Below, in pieces: positions 1 through 7,234 of a stretch of 64,000 nucleotides of DNA. Below the pieces are notes generated by a model. That model saw only the letters and a list, made by a program, of their open reading frames with translations, searched no databases and had not been told where the DNA came from. This DNA comes from an uncultured Bacteroidales bacterium. GTDB taxonomy: Bacteria > Bacteroidota > Bacteroidia > Bacteroidales > Paludibacteraceae. The position numbers and the translations under genes were made by a program. Numbering within the stretch: the stretch's first letter is position 1; each line of letters opens with the position of its first letter. The DNA is taken from assembly GCA_903901975.1 (NCBI GenBank), contig CAIUTB010000118.1:62001-126000 (forward strand). Reading direction: 5' to 3'.

Positions 1-5
1 TATTG

Positions 6-56
6 CTATCCCAAAAGTATGGAAGAATTTCCGTACTTTTGGGATAGTTTATTTTT
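6..56 (+). terminator. Rho-independent terminator of the gene upstream of the window
   Basis: A 19-bp stem (6-24 paired with 29-47, one G-U pair, 4-nt loop) is followed by a T-rich run at 48-56. It points along the + strand and should end a gene lying left of the window. It also shows that the longest reading frame for rnpA, which begins inside this hairpin, is not the true start. Confidence 0.85.
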
Positions 57-63
57 ACCAGCA

Positions 64-471
64 ATGAAACATCCGAATGCATTCTCAAAAGCTGAACATT
101 TATGCGGTGAAAAGCGAATCTCAAAGCTTTTTGTTGAAGGAGAAGCATTTATTTGTTATCCACTGCGTGTCCTTTTTCGTATTGAGCCAAAATTGGATGT
201 TGAACCCGCAAGTATATTAGTTAGTGTACCAAAAAAGCGTTTCAAAAGAGCCAACAAAAGGAACCGTATAAAAAGACTTTTGCGCGAAACTTACAGGCTG
301 AATAAACAGGAAATGATTGATTTGTTAAATGAAAAACAAGTCCAGATTCATGTAGCTTTTAATTATGTTTCTGACGAAGAACTTGATTTTCCATTTATCG
401 AAAAGAAAATGAAAACAGCACTTCAAAAATTACAATCAAGAATTGAAACATATCAGGTTGAAATTTGTTGA
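64..471 (+). CDS. rnpA: Ribonuclease P protein component
   Basis: This is the protein subunit of RNase P, which helps the catalytic RNA remove 5' leaders from precursor tRNAs in the cytoplasm. The 135-residue product carries the family signature RNRIKRLLRE at about residues 67-76 inside a Lys/Arg-rich helix, and its length fits the family. The reading frame stays open to position 19, but that part lies in a terminator hairpin, so the ATG at 64 is chosen. yidD follows after 18 nt, a pairing that is common in bacteria. Because a strong terminator stands directly upstream, the gene must either use a promoter hidden in the short 48-63 stretch or depend on read-through; I see no TAnnTTTG box there. 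Confidence 0.95.
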   Translation: MKHPNAFSKAEHLCGEKRISKLFVEGEAFICYPLRVLFRIEPKLDVEPASILVSVPKKRFKRANKRNRIKRLLRETYRLNKQEMIDLLNEKQVQIHVAFNYVSDEELDFPFIEKKMKTALQKLQSRIETYQVEIC

Positions 472-489
472 TGTATTAAATGCTCTGCC

Positions 490-711
490 ATGAAGAAAAT
501 CATTCGGATTATATTTTTACTCCCCGTATATTTATACCGTTACAGCATTTCACCTTTACTCCCTTCGAGTTGCCGTTACACACCTACTTGTTCGGAATAT
601 ACAATTATTGCAGTAAAAAAGCATGGCATTATTAAAGGTTGTTGGCTATCTGCAAAACGTATTAGTAGTTGTCATCCATGGGGTGGTAGCGGATTCGATC
701 CGGTACCCTAG
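490..711 (+). CDS. yidD: Membrane protein insertion efficiency factor YidD
   Basis: A 73-residue protein with the complete YidD pattern: a short hydrophobic N-terminus, then [11 protein letters not shown] at about residues 27-37, and a C-terminal stretch ending in [11 protein letters not shown]. YidD peripherally associates with the inner membrane and aids YidC-dependent insertion of membrane proteins. It follows rnpA by 18 nt and is presumably co-transcribed with it. Length and all conserved cysteines fit the family. About 100 nt of AT-rich DNA follow before lpxK, and that stretch holds the lpxK promoter. Confidence 0.95.
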   Translation: MKKIIRIIFLLPVYLYRYSISPLLPSSCRYTPTCSEYTIIAVKKHGIIKGCWLSAKRISSCHPWGGSGFDPVP

Positions 712-757
712 CTGAAAACTCTTGCTTCATTTTATCTTAAATTTTTTAAATATTGGA

Positions 758-786
758 TTGTGTTTCTTAAATTAAATATATCTTTG
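758..786 (+). promoter_or_regulatory. Bacteroidetes-type promoter of lpxK-PNP
   Basis: A -7 box TATCTTTG (779-786) matches TAnnTTTG, and a TTG at 758-760 lies 18 nt upstream at -33 spacing. The predicted start site is about 25 nt before the lpxK start codon. Confidence 0.6.
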
Positions 787-818
787 TCCACTGCATAATT
801 CCTGAATAGTTATAGATT

Positions 819-1907
819 TTGAAAACCATTATCAAATACATTGTGCTTTATCCTATTTCACTTATCTACGGAACAGTGATTATGCTTCGCAATTGGTTAT
901 TTGATCAGGGAATACTCCACTCTACAAGTTTTGATATCCCAATAATTAGTGTTGGTAATTTATCAGTTGGTGGTACCGGTAAAACTCCTCATACCGAGTT
1001 TATTTTAAGCTGCCTAAAAGGAGAATGGAAAATTGCCATGCTCAGTCGTGGTTATAAACGGGAAACTTCCGGTTTCTTTTTTGCTGAGGAAAATACGGAT
1101 AGTCGAAAAATTGGTGACGAACCTTATCAAATTCACAGTAAATTCCCTGACATTTTGGTTGCAGTTCACGAAAAAAGAGTAGCCGGAGTTAAGAAATTAC
1201 TCGAAATTGCACCTAAATTACAAATTATTGTACTTGACGATGCTTTACAACACCGATATATTCAGGCTGGATTATCGATTTTATTAACTGATTATTCGAA
1301 TTTATATAGTCGTGATTTAGCTTTACCGGCTGGAAATTTGCGTGAATGGAAAATTGGAAGTAAGCGAGCAGATATAATTATTGTGACAAAATGTCCTGAT
1401 GAGATCAAACCAATTGAAATGCGTTTGATTGAGACTGAATTGAAACCGGAAAATAATCAGTCACTCTATTTTTCCAGCTATGTATATAATGAAATTATTC
1501 CGGTTTTCCCTGATTCAGAACCTGAAAACTGGACATTTAAACATATAAAAGAAACCAGCGCTGGTGTTTTACTCATTGCCGGAATAGTTAAACCGGAGCC
1601 AATAATAGAACAGATTAAAAAGTTCACAACTGAAGTAACCTCCATTTTTTTTGATGACCATCACACTTTTCATACAAGAGATTACAATTTGATTATGAGT
1701 AGGTTTGATGCATTCAAAGCTGGTGAAAAGTTAATAATAGTAACCGAAAAAGATGCTGCTCGAATGGTATCTGACAGAAATTTTCCTGAGATATTAAAAT
1801 CAAGAACTTTTGCTTTGCCAATTCGTGTAGAGATATTAAACAAACAAGAATCATTATTTATTCAAAAAATCAAAAATTATGTTGTTGAAAATTCAAGAAA
1901 CTGCTGA
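819..1907 (+). CDS. lpxK: Tetraacyldisaccharide 4'-kinase
   Basis: LpxK phosphorylates the 4' position of the lipid A disaccharide precursor at the inner membrane. The 362-residue product has an N-terminal hydrophobic anchor (about residues 5-25), a P-loop VGGTGKTP at about 51-58 and the family motif LDDALQHR at about 139-146. The start is TTG; it fits the upstream promoter box at 779-786, and the first in-frame ATG (codon 22) would cut into the membrane segment. The last 29 nt overlap the purine nucleoside phosphorylase gene in another frame, so the two genes are probably translationally coupled. Another lipid A gene, lpxB, lies far away in this window at 46456-47604. Confidence 0.93.
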   Translation: MKTIIKYIVLYPISLIYGTVIMLRNWLFDQGILHSTSFDIPIISVGNLSVGGTGKTPHTEFILSCLKGEWKIAMLSRGYKRETSGFFFAEENTDSRKIGDEPYQIHSKFPDILVAVHEKRVAGVKKLLEIAPKLQIIVLDDALQHRYIQAGLSILLTDYSNLYSRDLALPAGNLREWKIGSKRADIIIVTKCPDEIKPIEMRLIETELKPENNQSLYFSSYVYNEIIPVFPDSEPENWTFKHIKETSAGVLLIAGIVKPEPIIEQIKKFTTEVTSIFFDDHHTFHTRDYNLIMSRFDAFKAGEKLIIVTEKDAARMVSDRNFPEILKSRTFALPIRVEILNKQESLFIQKIKNYVVENSRNC

Positions 1908-2685
1908 TTTCCTTCTTTCAAGAATTCCTTCAAATCCGAAAACGGCGATAATCCTGGGTACAGGATTGGGTAATCTGGTTACTCAGATTACCGACAAAAC
2001 TGAAATACCGTATGAAATTATACCAAACTTTCCTGTTTCAACTGTCGAAGGTCACAGTGGAAAGCTCATTATTGGCAAACTCGGGAATGTGGATGTGTTG
2101 GCTATGCAAGGCCGGTTTCATTATTATGAAGGTTATGACATGAAAGCCGTGACCTTTCCCGTTCGGGTAATGAAAGCATTGGGCATAGATACCTTATTAG
2201 TTTCGAATGCCTCCGGGGGTGTAAATCCAAATTTCGAAATAGGTGATTTAATGATTATTACCGACCATATTAATCTATTCCCTGAACATCCACTCAGAGG
2301 TAAAAATTACGCTGAATTAGGACCTCGATTCCCCGATATGAGTGAAGCATATTCCAAAGAACTGATCGGAAAAGCAAAACAAATTGCCGCCAAACACAAT
2401 ATCAGAGTTGTTGAAGGTGTATATGTAGGCACAACCGGTCCAACATTTGAAACTCCCGCTGAGTATCGATATTTTAGAAATATCGGAGCAGATGCCGTTG
2501 GAATGAGTACTGTTCCGGAAGTAATTGTGGCTAATCATGCCGGAATCAGGTGTTTTGGAATTTCGATTGTTACCGACCTTGGAGTACCGGGGAAAATAAT
2601 TGAAGTAACACACGAAGAAGTTCAGGAAATCGGGAATTCCGTACAACCACTTATGACTCTGATAATGAAAGAGTTAATTAATTAA
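1879..2685 (+). CDS. Purine nucleoside phosphorylase, trimeric PNP/MTAP family
   Basis: The enzyme cleaves purine nucleosides with phosphate to give free base and (deoxy)ribose 1-phosphate in purine salvage. The 268-residue length is normal. Conserved segments are GHSGK (about 57-61), [25 protein letters not shown] (about 184-197) and GMSTVPEV, which carries the base-contacting Glu. At the base-specificity position, where 6-oxopurine PNPs have Asn in a TN motif, this protein has Asp (SIVTDLG, about residue 233), as 6-aminopurine-using MTA phosphorylases do. Substrate range is therefore uncertain. It overlaps the end of lpxK by 29 nt and is followed by a bidirectional hairpin. Confidence 0.9.
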   Translation: MLLKIQETADFLLSRIPSNPKTAIILGTGLGNLVTQITDKTEIPYEIIPNFPVSTVEGHSGKLIIGKLGNVDVLAMQGRFHYYEGYDMKAVTFPVRVMKALGIDTLLVSNASGGVNPNFEIGDLMIITDHINLFPEHPLRGKNYAELGPRFPDMSEAYSKELIGKAKQIAAKHNIRVVEGVYVGTTGPTFETPAEYRYFRNIGADAVGMSTVPEVIVANHAGIRCFGISIVTDLGVPGKIIEVTHEEVQEIGNSVQPLMTLIMKELIN

Positions 2686-2707
2686 ATAGTTGTTGCATTC
2701 TACATAC

Positions 2708-2750
2708 TAGAGTAAGGCCTGCTTGGATATTCCAAACAAGCCTTACTTTA
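2708..2750. terminator. Bidirectional terminator hairpin between convergent genes
   Basis: A 17-bp stem (2711-2727 with 2731-2747, 3-nt loop) lies between the convergent PNP and ABC permease genes. Two C-A mismatches on the + strand become U-G pairs in the - strand RNA, so the hairpin is stronger for the - strand efflux operon. No long T-run follows on either side. Confidence 0.6.
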
Positions 2751-2786
2751 GTAAAAAACTATTATTCTCACACAAAAATACATTCC

Positions 2787-3899
2787 CTAGCTACTTTTCC
2801 GATAGCTCAATACCGCTAATCCATTAAATGCCACTGCGAATCCTAACAAAGCGACCAGCTCTTGGGCCAACTGACTGAAATTACTGCCTTTCAGGTAAAT
2901 GGAGCGCATTACAATCATCAGGTGTTTCAACGGATTAAAAGCTGCCAACCATTGAGCCCAGTTGGGCATACTGTCCACCGGTGTGTACAATCCGCTGAGC
3001 ATAATAAACAGCAACATAAAGAAAAATACAATAAATACCGCCTGCTGAAGGGTCTGGGCAAAGTTGGAAATTACGATTCCCATGCCCGAAATGGCAAAAA
3101 TATAAACTGCAACGAAAACATAGATTTCTAAAAAATGCCCCACCGGAATTAATCCGTAATCCAGCCAGGCAACCAAAAACCCAATTGTAATTGCAATAAA
3201 CCCGATAATCCAGAATGGAATCAGTTTTCCTAATATAAAGATAATTTTGGGGACAGGACTTACGTTCATTTGCTCCATGGTACCGATTTCTTTTTCGAAA
3301 ACAATAGACACAGCAGGTAAAAATCCGCAAAGCAAGGTTAGAATCATAACCATCAGTGCGGGAACCATAAATACCTGATAATTGAGTTCTTTGTTGAAAC
3401 GGTATTGTGAATCAATCTGAATAATGGACGAACTATTTTTGGCCATCTCCGGATATAATTCTGAAATCAGTGTAGCATTGAATTCGCCAATAATGCTGGC
3501 CAAATAGGTCATTCCTACACCAGCTTTCATTCCGTTCACAGCATTAGGTGAAATCATTACCTTTACATTTTCGTGATTGATAATACTTTTCTCAAAATTC
3601 TTAGGGATTTGAAGAATGATATCCGCTTTGTTATTTTCAATGCTTTTGAGAGCATGGTTATAATCACTTGAAATATCGGTTAACCGGAAATAGTTTGACG
3701 AAACAATAGTCTGAGTTAATCGTTGCGAGTAAGGTGTATGGTCGCTGTCAATTACACTCAGGTTCAGGTTCTTAATTTCGTAGCTTGCCGCCCAAGGAAA
3801 TACCAGCAACACCATCAGCGGAAACATAAAAATCATTTTCGGCAAAAACGGATTCCGAATGATTTGTTTAAACTCCTTTTTTAATAAGTATTTTATCAT
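2787..3899 (-). CDS. ABC-2 type permease (YbhR/YbhS-like), second of the pair
   Basis: Membrane subunit of an efflux ABC transporter, 370 residues. The topology is typical of the ABC2_membrane_3 family: one membrane segment at about residues 21-40, a large extracytoplasmic domain at about 41-175, then five or six membrane segments to the C-terminus. The sequence FEKEIGTMEQMNVSPV after the second segment is the usual coupling-helix region (E-x-G-T-x-E). It is the last gene of the efflux operon. The partner permease ends at 3951, and the spacer between them is a run of 7-nt repeats. It most likely forms a heterodimer with that partner, driven by the two ATPases upstream. Confidence 0.88.
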   Translation of the reverse strand: MIKYLLKKEFKQIIRNPFLPKMIFMFPLMVLLVFPWAASYEIKNLNLSVIDSDHTPYSQRLTQTIVSSNYFRLTDISSDYNHALKSIENNKADIILQIPKNFEKSIINHENVKVMISPNAVNGMKAGVGMTYLASIIGEFNATLISELYPEMAKNSSSIIQIDSQYRFNKELNYQVFMVPALMVMILTLLCGFLPAVSIVFEKEIGTMEQMNVSPVPKIIFILGKLIPFWIIGFIAITIGFLVAWLDYGLIPVGHFLEIYVFVAVYIFAISGMGIVISNFAQTLQQAVFIVFFFMLLFIMLSGLYTPVDSMPNWAQWLAAFNPLKHLMIVMRSIYLKGSNFSQLAQELVALLGFAVAFNGLAVLSYRKSS

Positions 3900-3910
3900 A
3901 TAATATTTCT

Positions 3911-3952
3911 ATTAACTATCAACTATTAACTGTCAACTATAAACTATAAACT
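3911..3952. repeat. 7-nt tandem array, 6 units
   Basis: Six consecutive heptamers read on the + strand as attaact, atcaact, attaact, gtcaact, ataaact, ataaact (consensus RTNAACT). The array fills the gap between the two permease genes and its end forms part of the TAG stop codon of the 3951-5057 gene. Confidence 0.9.
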
Positions 3953-5057
3953 ATTCAAGTCGTACTTTAAACTTTTTCAAACTTATTGTTACCAAAACAG
4001 TTGCCATCAGTAGCAGAACACCCACATCTTTCAATACAGCACCCAGACCAAGTCCTTTTATCATGATGGTTTTAACTGCATCGATATACCAGCGTGCCGG
4101 TACAAAATTGGATATAAAGCGAAGAAAGGCGGGCATATTTTCTATGGGGAAAATCATTCCCGAAAGCAACATCACGGGTATCATTAAACCCATCCCTGAA
4201 ATCATCATAGCAGCCAACTGTGAATTCGTAACGGTTGAAATAAGTAAGCCCAAAGCCAATGCAACAAAAATATAGAGTAACGAAACAATAAGTAAACTGA
4301 TAAAACTACCGGCAATAGGGACTTTCAGTACAAAAACCGAAAGTAACATGATGGTGGCGAAATTGATGACAGAAAGCACAAAATAAGGTGATATTTTCGA
4401 TAGAATAGTATACATCGGTTTCATCGGCGACACAAGGAGAATTTCCATTGTTCCCATTTCTTTTTCTCGTACTATCGCAATCGAAGTCATCATGGCGCAA
4501 ATTAAAATCATAATCATACCAAGAACCCCTGGCACAAAATTGAAAGCGCTCAGCATTTGTGGGTTGTAAAGCATTTTTACTTCAGGTACAATCATACCTC
4601 CACCCGATTGTGGTTGCGAAATATCCTGCTGGTAATTGCTTATGATATTCGAAGCATAAAACATAAATGAATTAGCCGCATTGGGATCAGTGGCATCGGC
4701 AATCAACTGAATATGAGATTTTCCGGTATGTTTCAAATTTTCCGAAAAATGATCCTCGAAAATCATGGCCAATTTGGCTTTCCCGTCACGAAATGCAGCG
4801 TCAATTTCATCCGAATTATGGACTGTTCCAACTACATCGAAATACTCACTGGCATCGATACGATTAATTATACGACGTGTTGCTTCATCACTAGTTGTTG
4901 AAAGCACAACCACTTTGGTGTTTTTCACCTCCTGCGACAACGCAAAACCAAATAGAATAATCTGTATGATTGGCATCATCAACAAAATCATCACTGTGGC
5001 TTTGTCGCGGAAAATATGGTGAAATTCCTTTCGGATAAAAGAAAAAAGTTGTTTCAT
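3951..5057 (-). CDS. ABC-2 type permease (YbhS-like), first of the pair
   Basis: A 368-residue membrane subunit with the same plan as the gene after it: membrane segment at about 21-42, extracytoplasmic domain at about 45-170, then five membrane segments. The coupling region reads VREKEMGTMEILLVSPM, which matches the E-x-G-T-x-E pattern of ABC-2 permeases. Its stop codon lies in a 7-nt repeat array, and another array lies just before its start (5064-5098). The gene is separated from the ATPases by the four-helix-bundle gene, which breaks the usual ATPase-permease order. It is probably one half of a permease heterodimer exporting drugs or hydrophobic compounds together with the HlyD-like and TolC-like proteins of this operon. 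Confidence 0.88.
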   Translation of the reverse strand: MKQLFSFIRKEFHHIFRDKATVMILLMMPIIQIILFGFALSQEVKNTKVVVLSTTSDEATRRIINRIDASEYFDVVGTVHNSDEIDAAFRDGKAKLAMIFEDHFSENLKHTGKSHIQLIADATDPNAANSFMFYASNIISNYQQDISQPQSGGGMIVPEVKMLYNPQMLSAFNFVPGVLGMIMILICAMMTSIAIVREKEMGTMEILLVSPMKPMYTILSKISPYFVLSVINFATIMLLSVFVLKVPIAGSFISLLIVSLLYIFVALALGLLISTVTNSQLAAMMISGMGLMIPVMLLSGMIFPIENMPAFLRFISNFVPARWYIDAVKTIMIKGLGLGAVLKDVGVLLLMATVLVTISLKKFKVRLE

Positions 5058-5063
5058 GTCGTT

Positions 5064-5098
5064 AGTTGACAGTTGATAGTTGAGAATTGATAGTTATT
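5064..5098. repeat. 7-nt tandem array, 5 units, inverted relative to 3911-3952
   Basis: Units on the + strand are agttgac, agttgat, agttgag, aattgat, agttatt. The orientation is opposite to the array at 3911-3952. It covers the gap between permease and four-helix-bundle genes, and the TAA stop of the latter falls in the last unit. Confidence 0.85.
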
Positions 5099-5456
5099 TG
5101 TTTTTTATATTGTCCTTTGAAGACTTTATAATGCTTATCAACATTTTGATTAATTCCTGACAGTCTGAAACAATTGAATTAAATGACTTGTCATCCAAAT
5201 AGCCACTATCATGCAACAGCATTAACCAATACTCCGTTTCATTAGCTTCTTTAAGTGAAATACTTAGTTTGTGGATAAAATCAGCTTTTGATTCAGCATG
5301 TTCGGCCTCTCTAATTAACGCTCCAATTGCAGTACCACTTCTCAACAATTGTTTTGAAAGGACAAATTCTCGTTGCTCAGCACTTAAAAAATTATATGCT
5401 TTTATAATTCTCAATGCGAATGCATAAGATTTAAATTTTACAGTATTTTCTTCCAT
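5094..5456 (-). CDS. Four-helix-bundle protein (23S rRNA intervening-sequence protein family)
   Basis: A 120-residue helical protein of the S23/IVP four-helix-bundle family. Recognisable parts are FKSYAFALRIIKAY near the N-terminus, LSKQLLRSGTAIGALIREAEHAESKADFIHKL cut here only as the segment around residues 35-68 (RSGT...I..EA.HAES..DFI.KL), and the closing EC-x-EL-type helix region. Members occur either in 23S rRNA insertions or as free genes; their cellular role is unclear. The frame is open to 5513, but the extra 19 codons lie in a 7-nt repeat array and the ATG at 5456 gives the family's normal N-terminus. It has repeat arrays on both sides and interrupts an ABC operon, so it looks like an insertion. 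Confidence 0.85.
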   Translation of the reverse strand: MEENTVKFKSYAFALRIIKAYNFLSAEQREFVLSKQLLRSGTAIGALIREAEHAESKADFIHKLSISLKEANETEYWLMLLHDSGYLDDKSFNSIVSDCQELIKMLISIIKSSKDNIKNK

Positions 5457-5487
5457 TTCTAAATTAATTATGTTTATTTTCTTCGCT

Positions 5488-5515
5488 GTCAACTGACAAT
5501 TATCAACTGTCAACT
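5488..5515. repeat. 7-nt tandem array, 4 units
   Basis: Units gtcaact, gacaatt, atcaact, gtcaact on the + strand. On the - strand the array encodes the C-terminal residues VDS and the TGA stop (5503-5505) of the preceding ATPase gene. Confidence 0.88.
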
Positions 5516-6255
5516 CTTTTAGCTTTTCGGGCTAACTGCTGGAAAACTTCGTCCATATTTTTTGCATTGAATTGCTTTTTGAGATTATCGGGCGAATCAA
5601 GTGCTTCAATACGTCCGTCAACCATGATGGAAACGCGGTCGCAATACTCGGCTTCATCCATATAATGCGTTGTCACAAAAACGGTTATTCCCTGAGCAGT
5701 TGCATCGTAAATCATTTCCCAGAATCGGCGGCGCGTAATCGGGTCAACACCTCCGGTTGGCTCATCCAAAAATACTACCTGTGGCTGATGAAAAATAGAA
5801 ACGGAGAAAGCAAGTTTCTGCTTAAAGCCTAATGGTAAAGACTTTACCAGCTTATCACGTTCATCTTCAAAGTTCAGTTTTATCATCAGCTCATCGGTTT
5901 TCTGTTTGATAACCTTGTCGTTCATACCGTAAATTCCGCCAAAAAGTTCCAGGTTTTCCCACACTTTCAGATCCTCGTACATCGAGAATTTCTGACTCAT
6001 GTAACCAATACTTTTCTTAATCAGTTCGGGTTGTTTGAAAATGTCGTATCCGGCTACCGTTCCTTTGCCTTCAGTGGGAATGCTGAGTCCGCAAAGCATG
6101 CGCATGGCTGTGGTTTTTCCGGCACCGTTGGCACCCAGAAACCCGAAAATTTCACCCCGCTTCACTTCAAACGAAATATTATCGACTGCCGTGAAATTGC
6201 CAAACCGTTTGGTCAGATTTTCAACTTTTATTACTGTTTCCATTGCTCTGCGCAT
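5503..6255 (-). CDS. ABC transporter ATPase, YbhF C-terminal-half type
   Basis: A 250-residue nucleotide-binding subunit. Walker A is GANGAGKTT (about 41-49), Walker B VVFLDEP (about 160-166) and the H-loop THYMDEAEYCDR (about 195-206). The signature is degenerate, LPLGFKQ (about 138-144), instead of LSGGQ. This combination matches the second half of E. coli YbhF. The ATG at 6255 overlaps the TGA of the upstream ATPase by one base (TGATG), so the two ATPases are translationally coupled and probably form a heterodimer. METV at 6243 is an alternative start. The stop codon and the last three residues come from a 7-nt repeat array. Confidence 0.92.
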   Translation of the reverse strand: MRRAMETVIKVENLTKRFGNFTAVDNISFEVKRGEIFGFLGANGAGKTTAMRMLCGLSIPTEGKGTVAGYDIFKQPELIKKSIGYMSQKFSMYEDLKVWENLELFGGIYGMNDKVIKQKTDELMIKLNFEDERDKLVKSLPLGFKQKLAFSVSIFHQPQVVFLDEPTGGVDPITRRRFWEMIYDATAQGITVFVTTHYMDEAEYCDRVSIMVDGRIEALDSPDNLKKQFNAKNMDEVFQQLARKAKRVDS

Positions 6256-7193
6256 CAAATTTGTGTAGTGGATAATTCCATAAAACAGTCCTCAATGGTT
6301 GGTTCAATCGCCTCAATTTTAATATTTTTATGGCCTTTCTCAATCAAATACTTCTTCAAACTATCAACTGTCAACTGTCCATTGTCAACTGTAACGTGTA
6401 TCGAATCTCCAAATGCAAAACTGCTTTTTACCTGTTCGTCTTTGCGCAGATCCTCCAGCAATTTGTGCATATTGTCGCTTTTGGCAGCCCAAAGCACATC
6501 GTCAAACTGACTGACAATATTCTCGGGTGTATCTATTTTCAAAAACTGTCCGTTTTGGATCAACGCAATTCGGTCGCACAGGCTGGCTTCGTCCATGTAA
6601 GGCGTGGAAACCAAAATTGTAATCCCCTGTTCCCGAAGCTTTTGAAGCATTCCCCAGAATTCCTTGCGCGAAACCGGGTCTACACCGGTAGTCGGTTCAT
6701 CCAGAAAAAGTACCGAAGGTTTATGAATCAATGCGCAACTTAAGGCTAATTTTTGCTTCATTCCACCCGAAAGTTTTCCTGCCCTACGTTTTTTGAATGG
6801 CTCAATCTGAACATAAATGTCTTTTACCAGCTCGTAATTTTCTTCAATGGTGGTATTGAAAACAGTTGCAAAAAACTCGAGATTTTCTTCTACCGTCAAA
6901 TCCTGATACAACGAGAAACGTCCCGGCATATATCCAACCCGTTTACGGATTTCCTTGTAATCTTTTAGCACGTCAAAGCCGTCGATTGCTGCGGTTCCGC
7001 TTTCGGCCAAAATCAGCGTGGTAAGTATGCGAAAGAGAGTAGTTTTTCCTGCTCCATCAGGGCCGATAATTCCGAAAATTTCTGCACGATTTACATCAAA
7101 ATTGATGTTGGAGAGTGCCTGAATTTTTCCGTAATTCTTGCTCACGGATTCACAGTGGATGGCAATGTCTGGTAGGTTTTCTGAGGTATTCAT
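6255..7193 (-). CDS. ABC transporter ATPase, YbhF N-terminal-half type
   Basis: A 312-residue nucleotide-binding subunit. Walker A is GPDGAGKTT (about 44-52), the signature is canonical LSGGMKQ (about 142-148), and Walker B is LFLDEP (about 162-167). The H-loop His is replaced by Pro (STPYMDEA, about 195-202). This matches the first half of E. coli YbhF, and the defects complement those of the downstream ATPase, leaving one complete composite ATP site. Residues about 266-279 (VTVDNGQLTVDS) are encoded by an in-frame 7-nt repeat array. The C-terminal EPTIEDCFMEL motif is usual for this subfamily. The stop overlaps the next ATG. Confidence 0.92.
   Translation of the reverse strand: MNTSENLPDIAIHCESVSKNYGKIQALSNINFDVNRAEIFGIIGPDGAGKTTLFRILTTLILAESGTAAIDGFDVLKDYKEIRKRVGYMPGRFSLYQDLTVEENLEFFATVFNTTIEENYELVKDIYVQIEPFKKRRAGKLSGGMKQKLALSCALIHKPSVLFLDEPTTGVDPVSRKEFWGMLQKLREQGITILVSTPYMDEASLCDRIALIQNGQFLKIDTPENIVSQFDDVLWAAKSDNMHKLLEDLRKDEQVKSSFAFGDSIHVTVDNGQLTVDSLKKYLIEKGHKNIKIEAIEPTIEDCFMELSTTQI
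6356..6397. repeat. 7-nt tandem array inside a coding region
   Basis: Units on the + strand are tcaaact, atcaact, gtcaact, gtccatt, gtcaact, gtaacgt. Same family as the intergenic arrays, but here translated in frame within the ATPase gene. Confidence 0.85.
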
Positions 7194-7206
7194 CTAATTT
7201 ATATAA

Positions 7207-7234
7207 TATAACTATCAACTGTCAACTATCAATT
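7207..7234. repeat. 7-nt tandem array, 4 units
   Basis: Units tataact, atcaact, gtcaact, atcaatt. It fills the gap between the adaptor and ATPase genes; the adaptor's TGA stop (7229-7231) lies in the last unit. Confidence 0.88.

Noticed and set aside
19-63. N-terminal extension of RnpA
   Set aside because: Falls in a terminator hairpin, and the family N-terminus fits ATG 64.
3911-3952. CRISPR-like repeat array
   Set aside because: 7-nt units without spacers and with variable sequence; no cas genes in the window.
5094-5456. Diversity-generating retroelement accessory gene (Avd-like four-helix bundle)
   Set aside because: No reverse transcriptase or template/variable repeat pair nearby.
5457-5513. 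Extension of the four-helix-bundle protein with MTVDNCQLTA-like residues
   Set aside because: The extra codons are translated heptamer repeat DNA that overlaps the end of the upstream ATPase gene.
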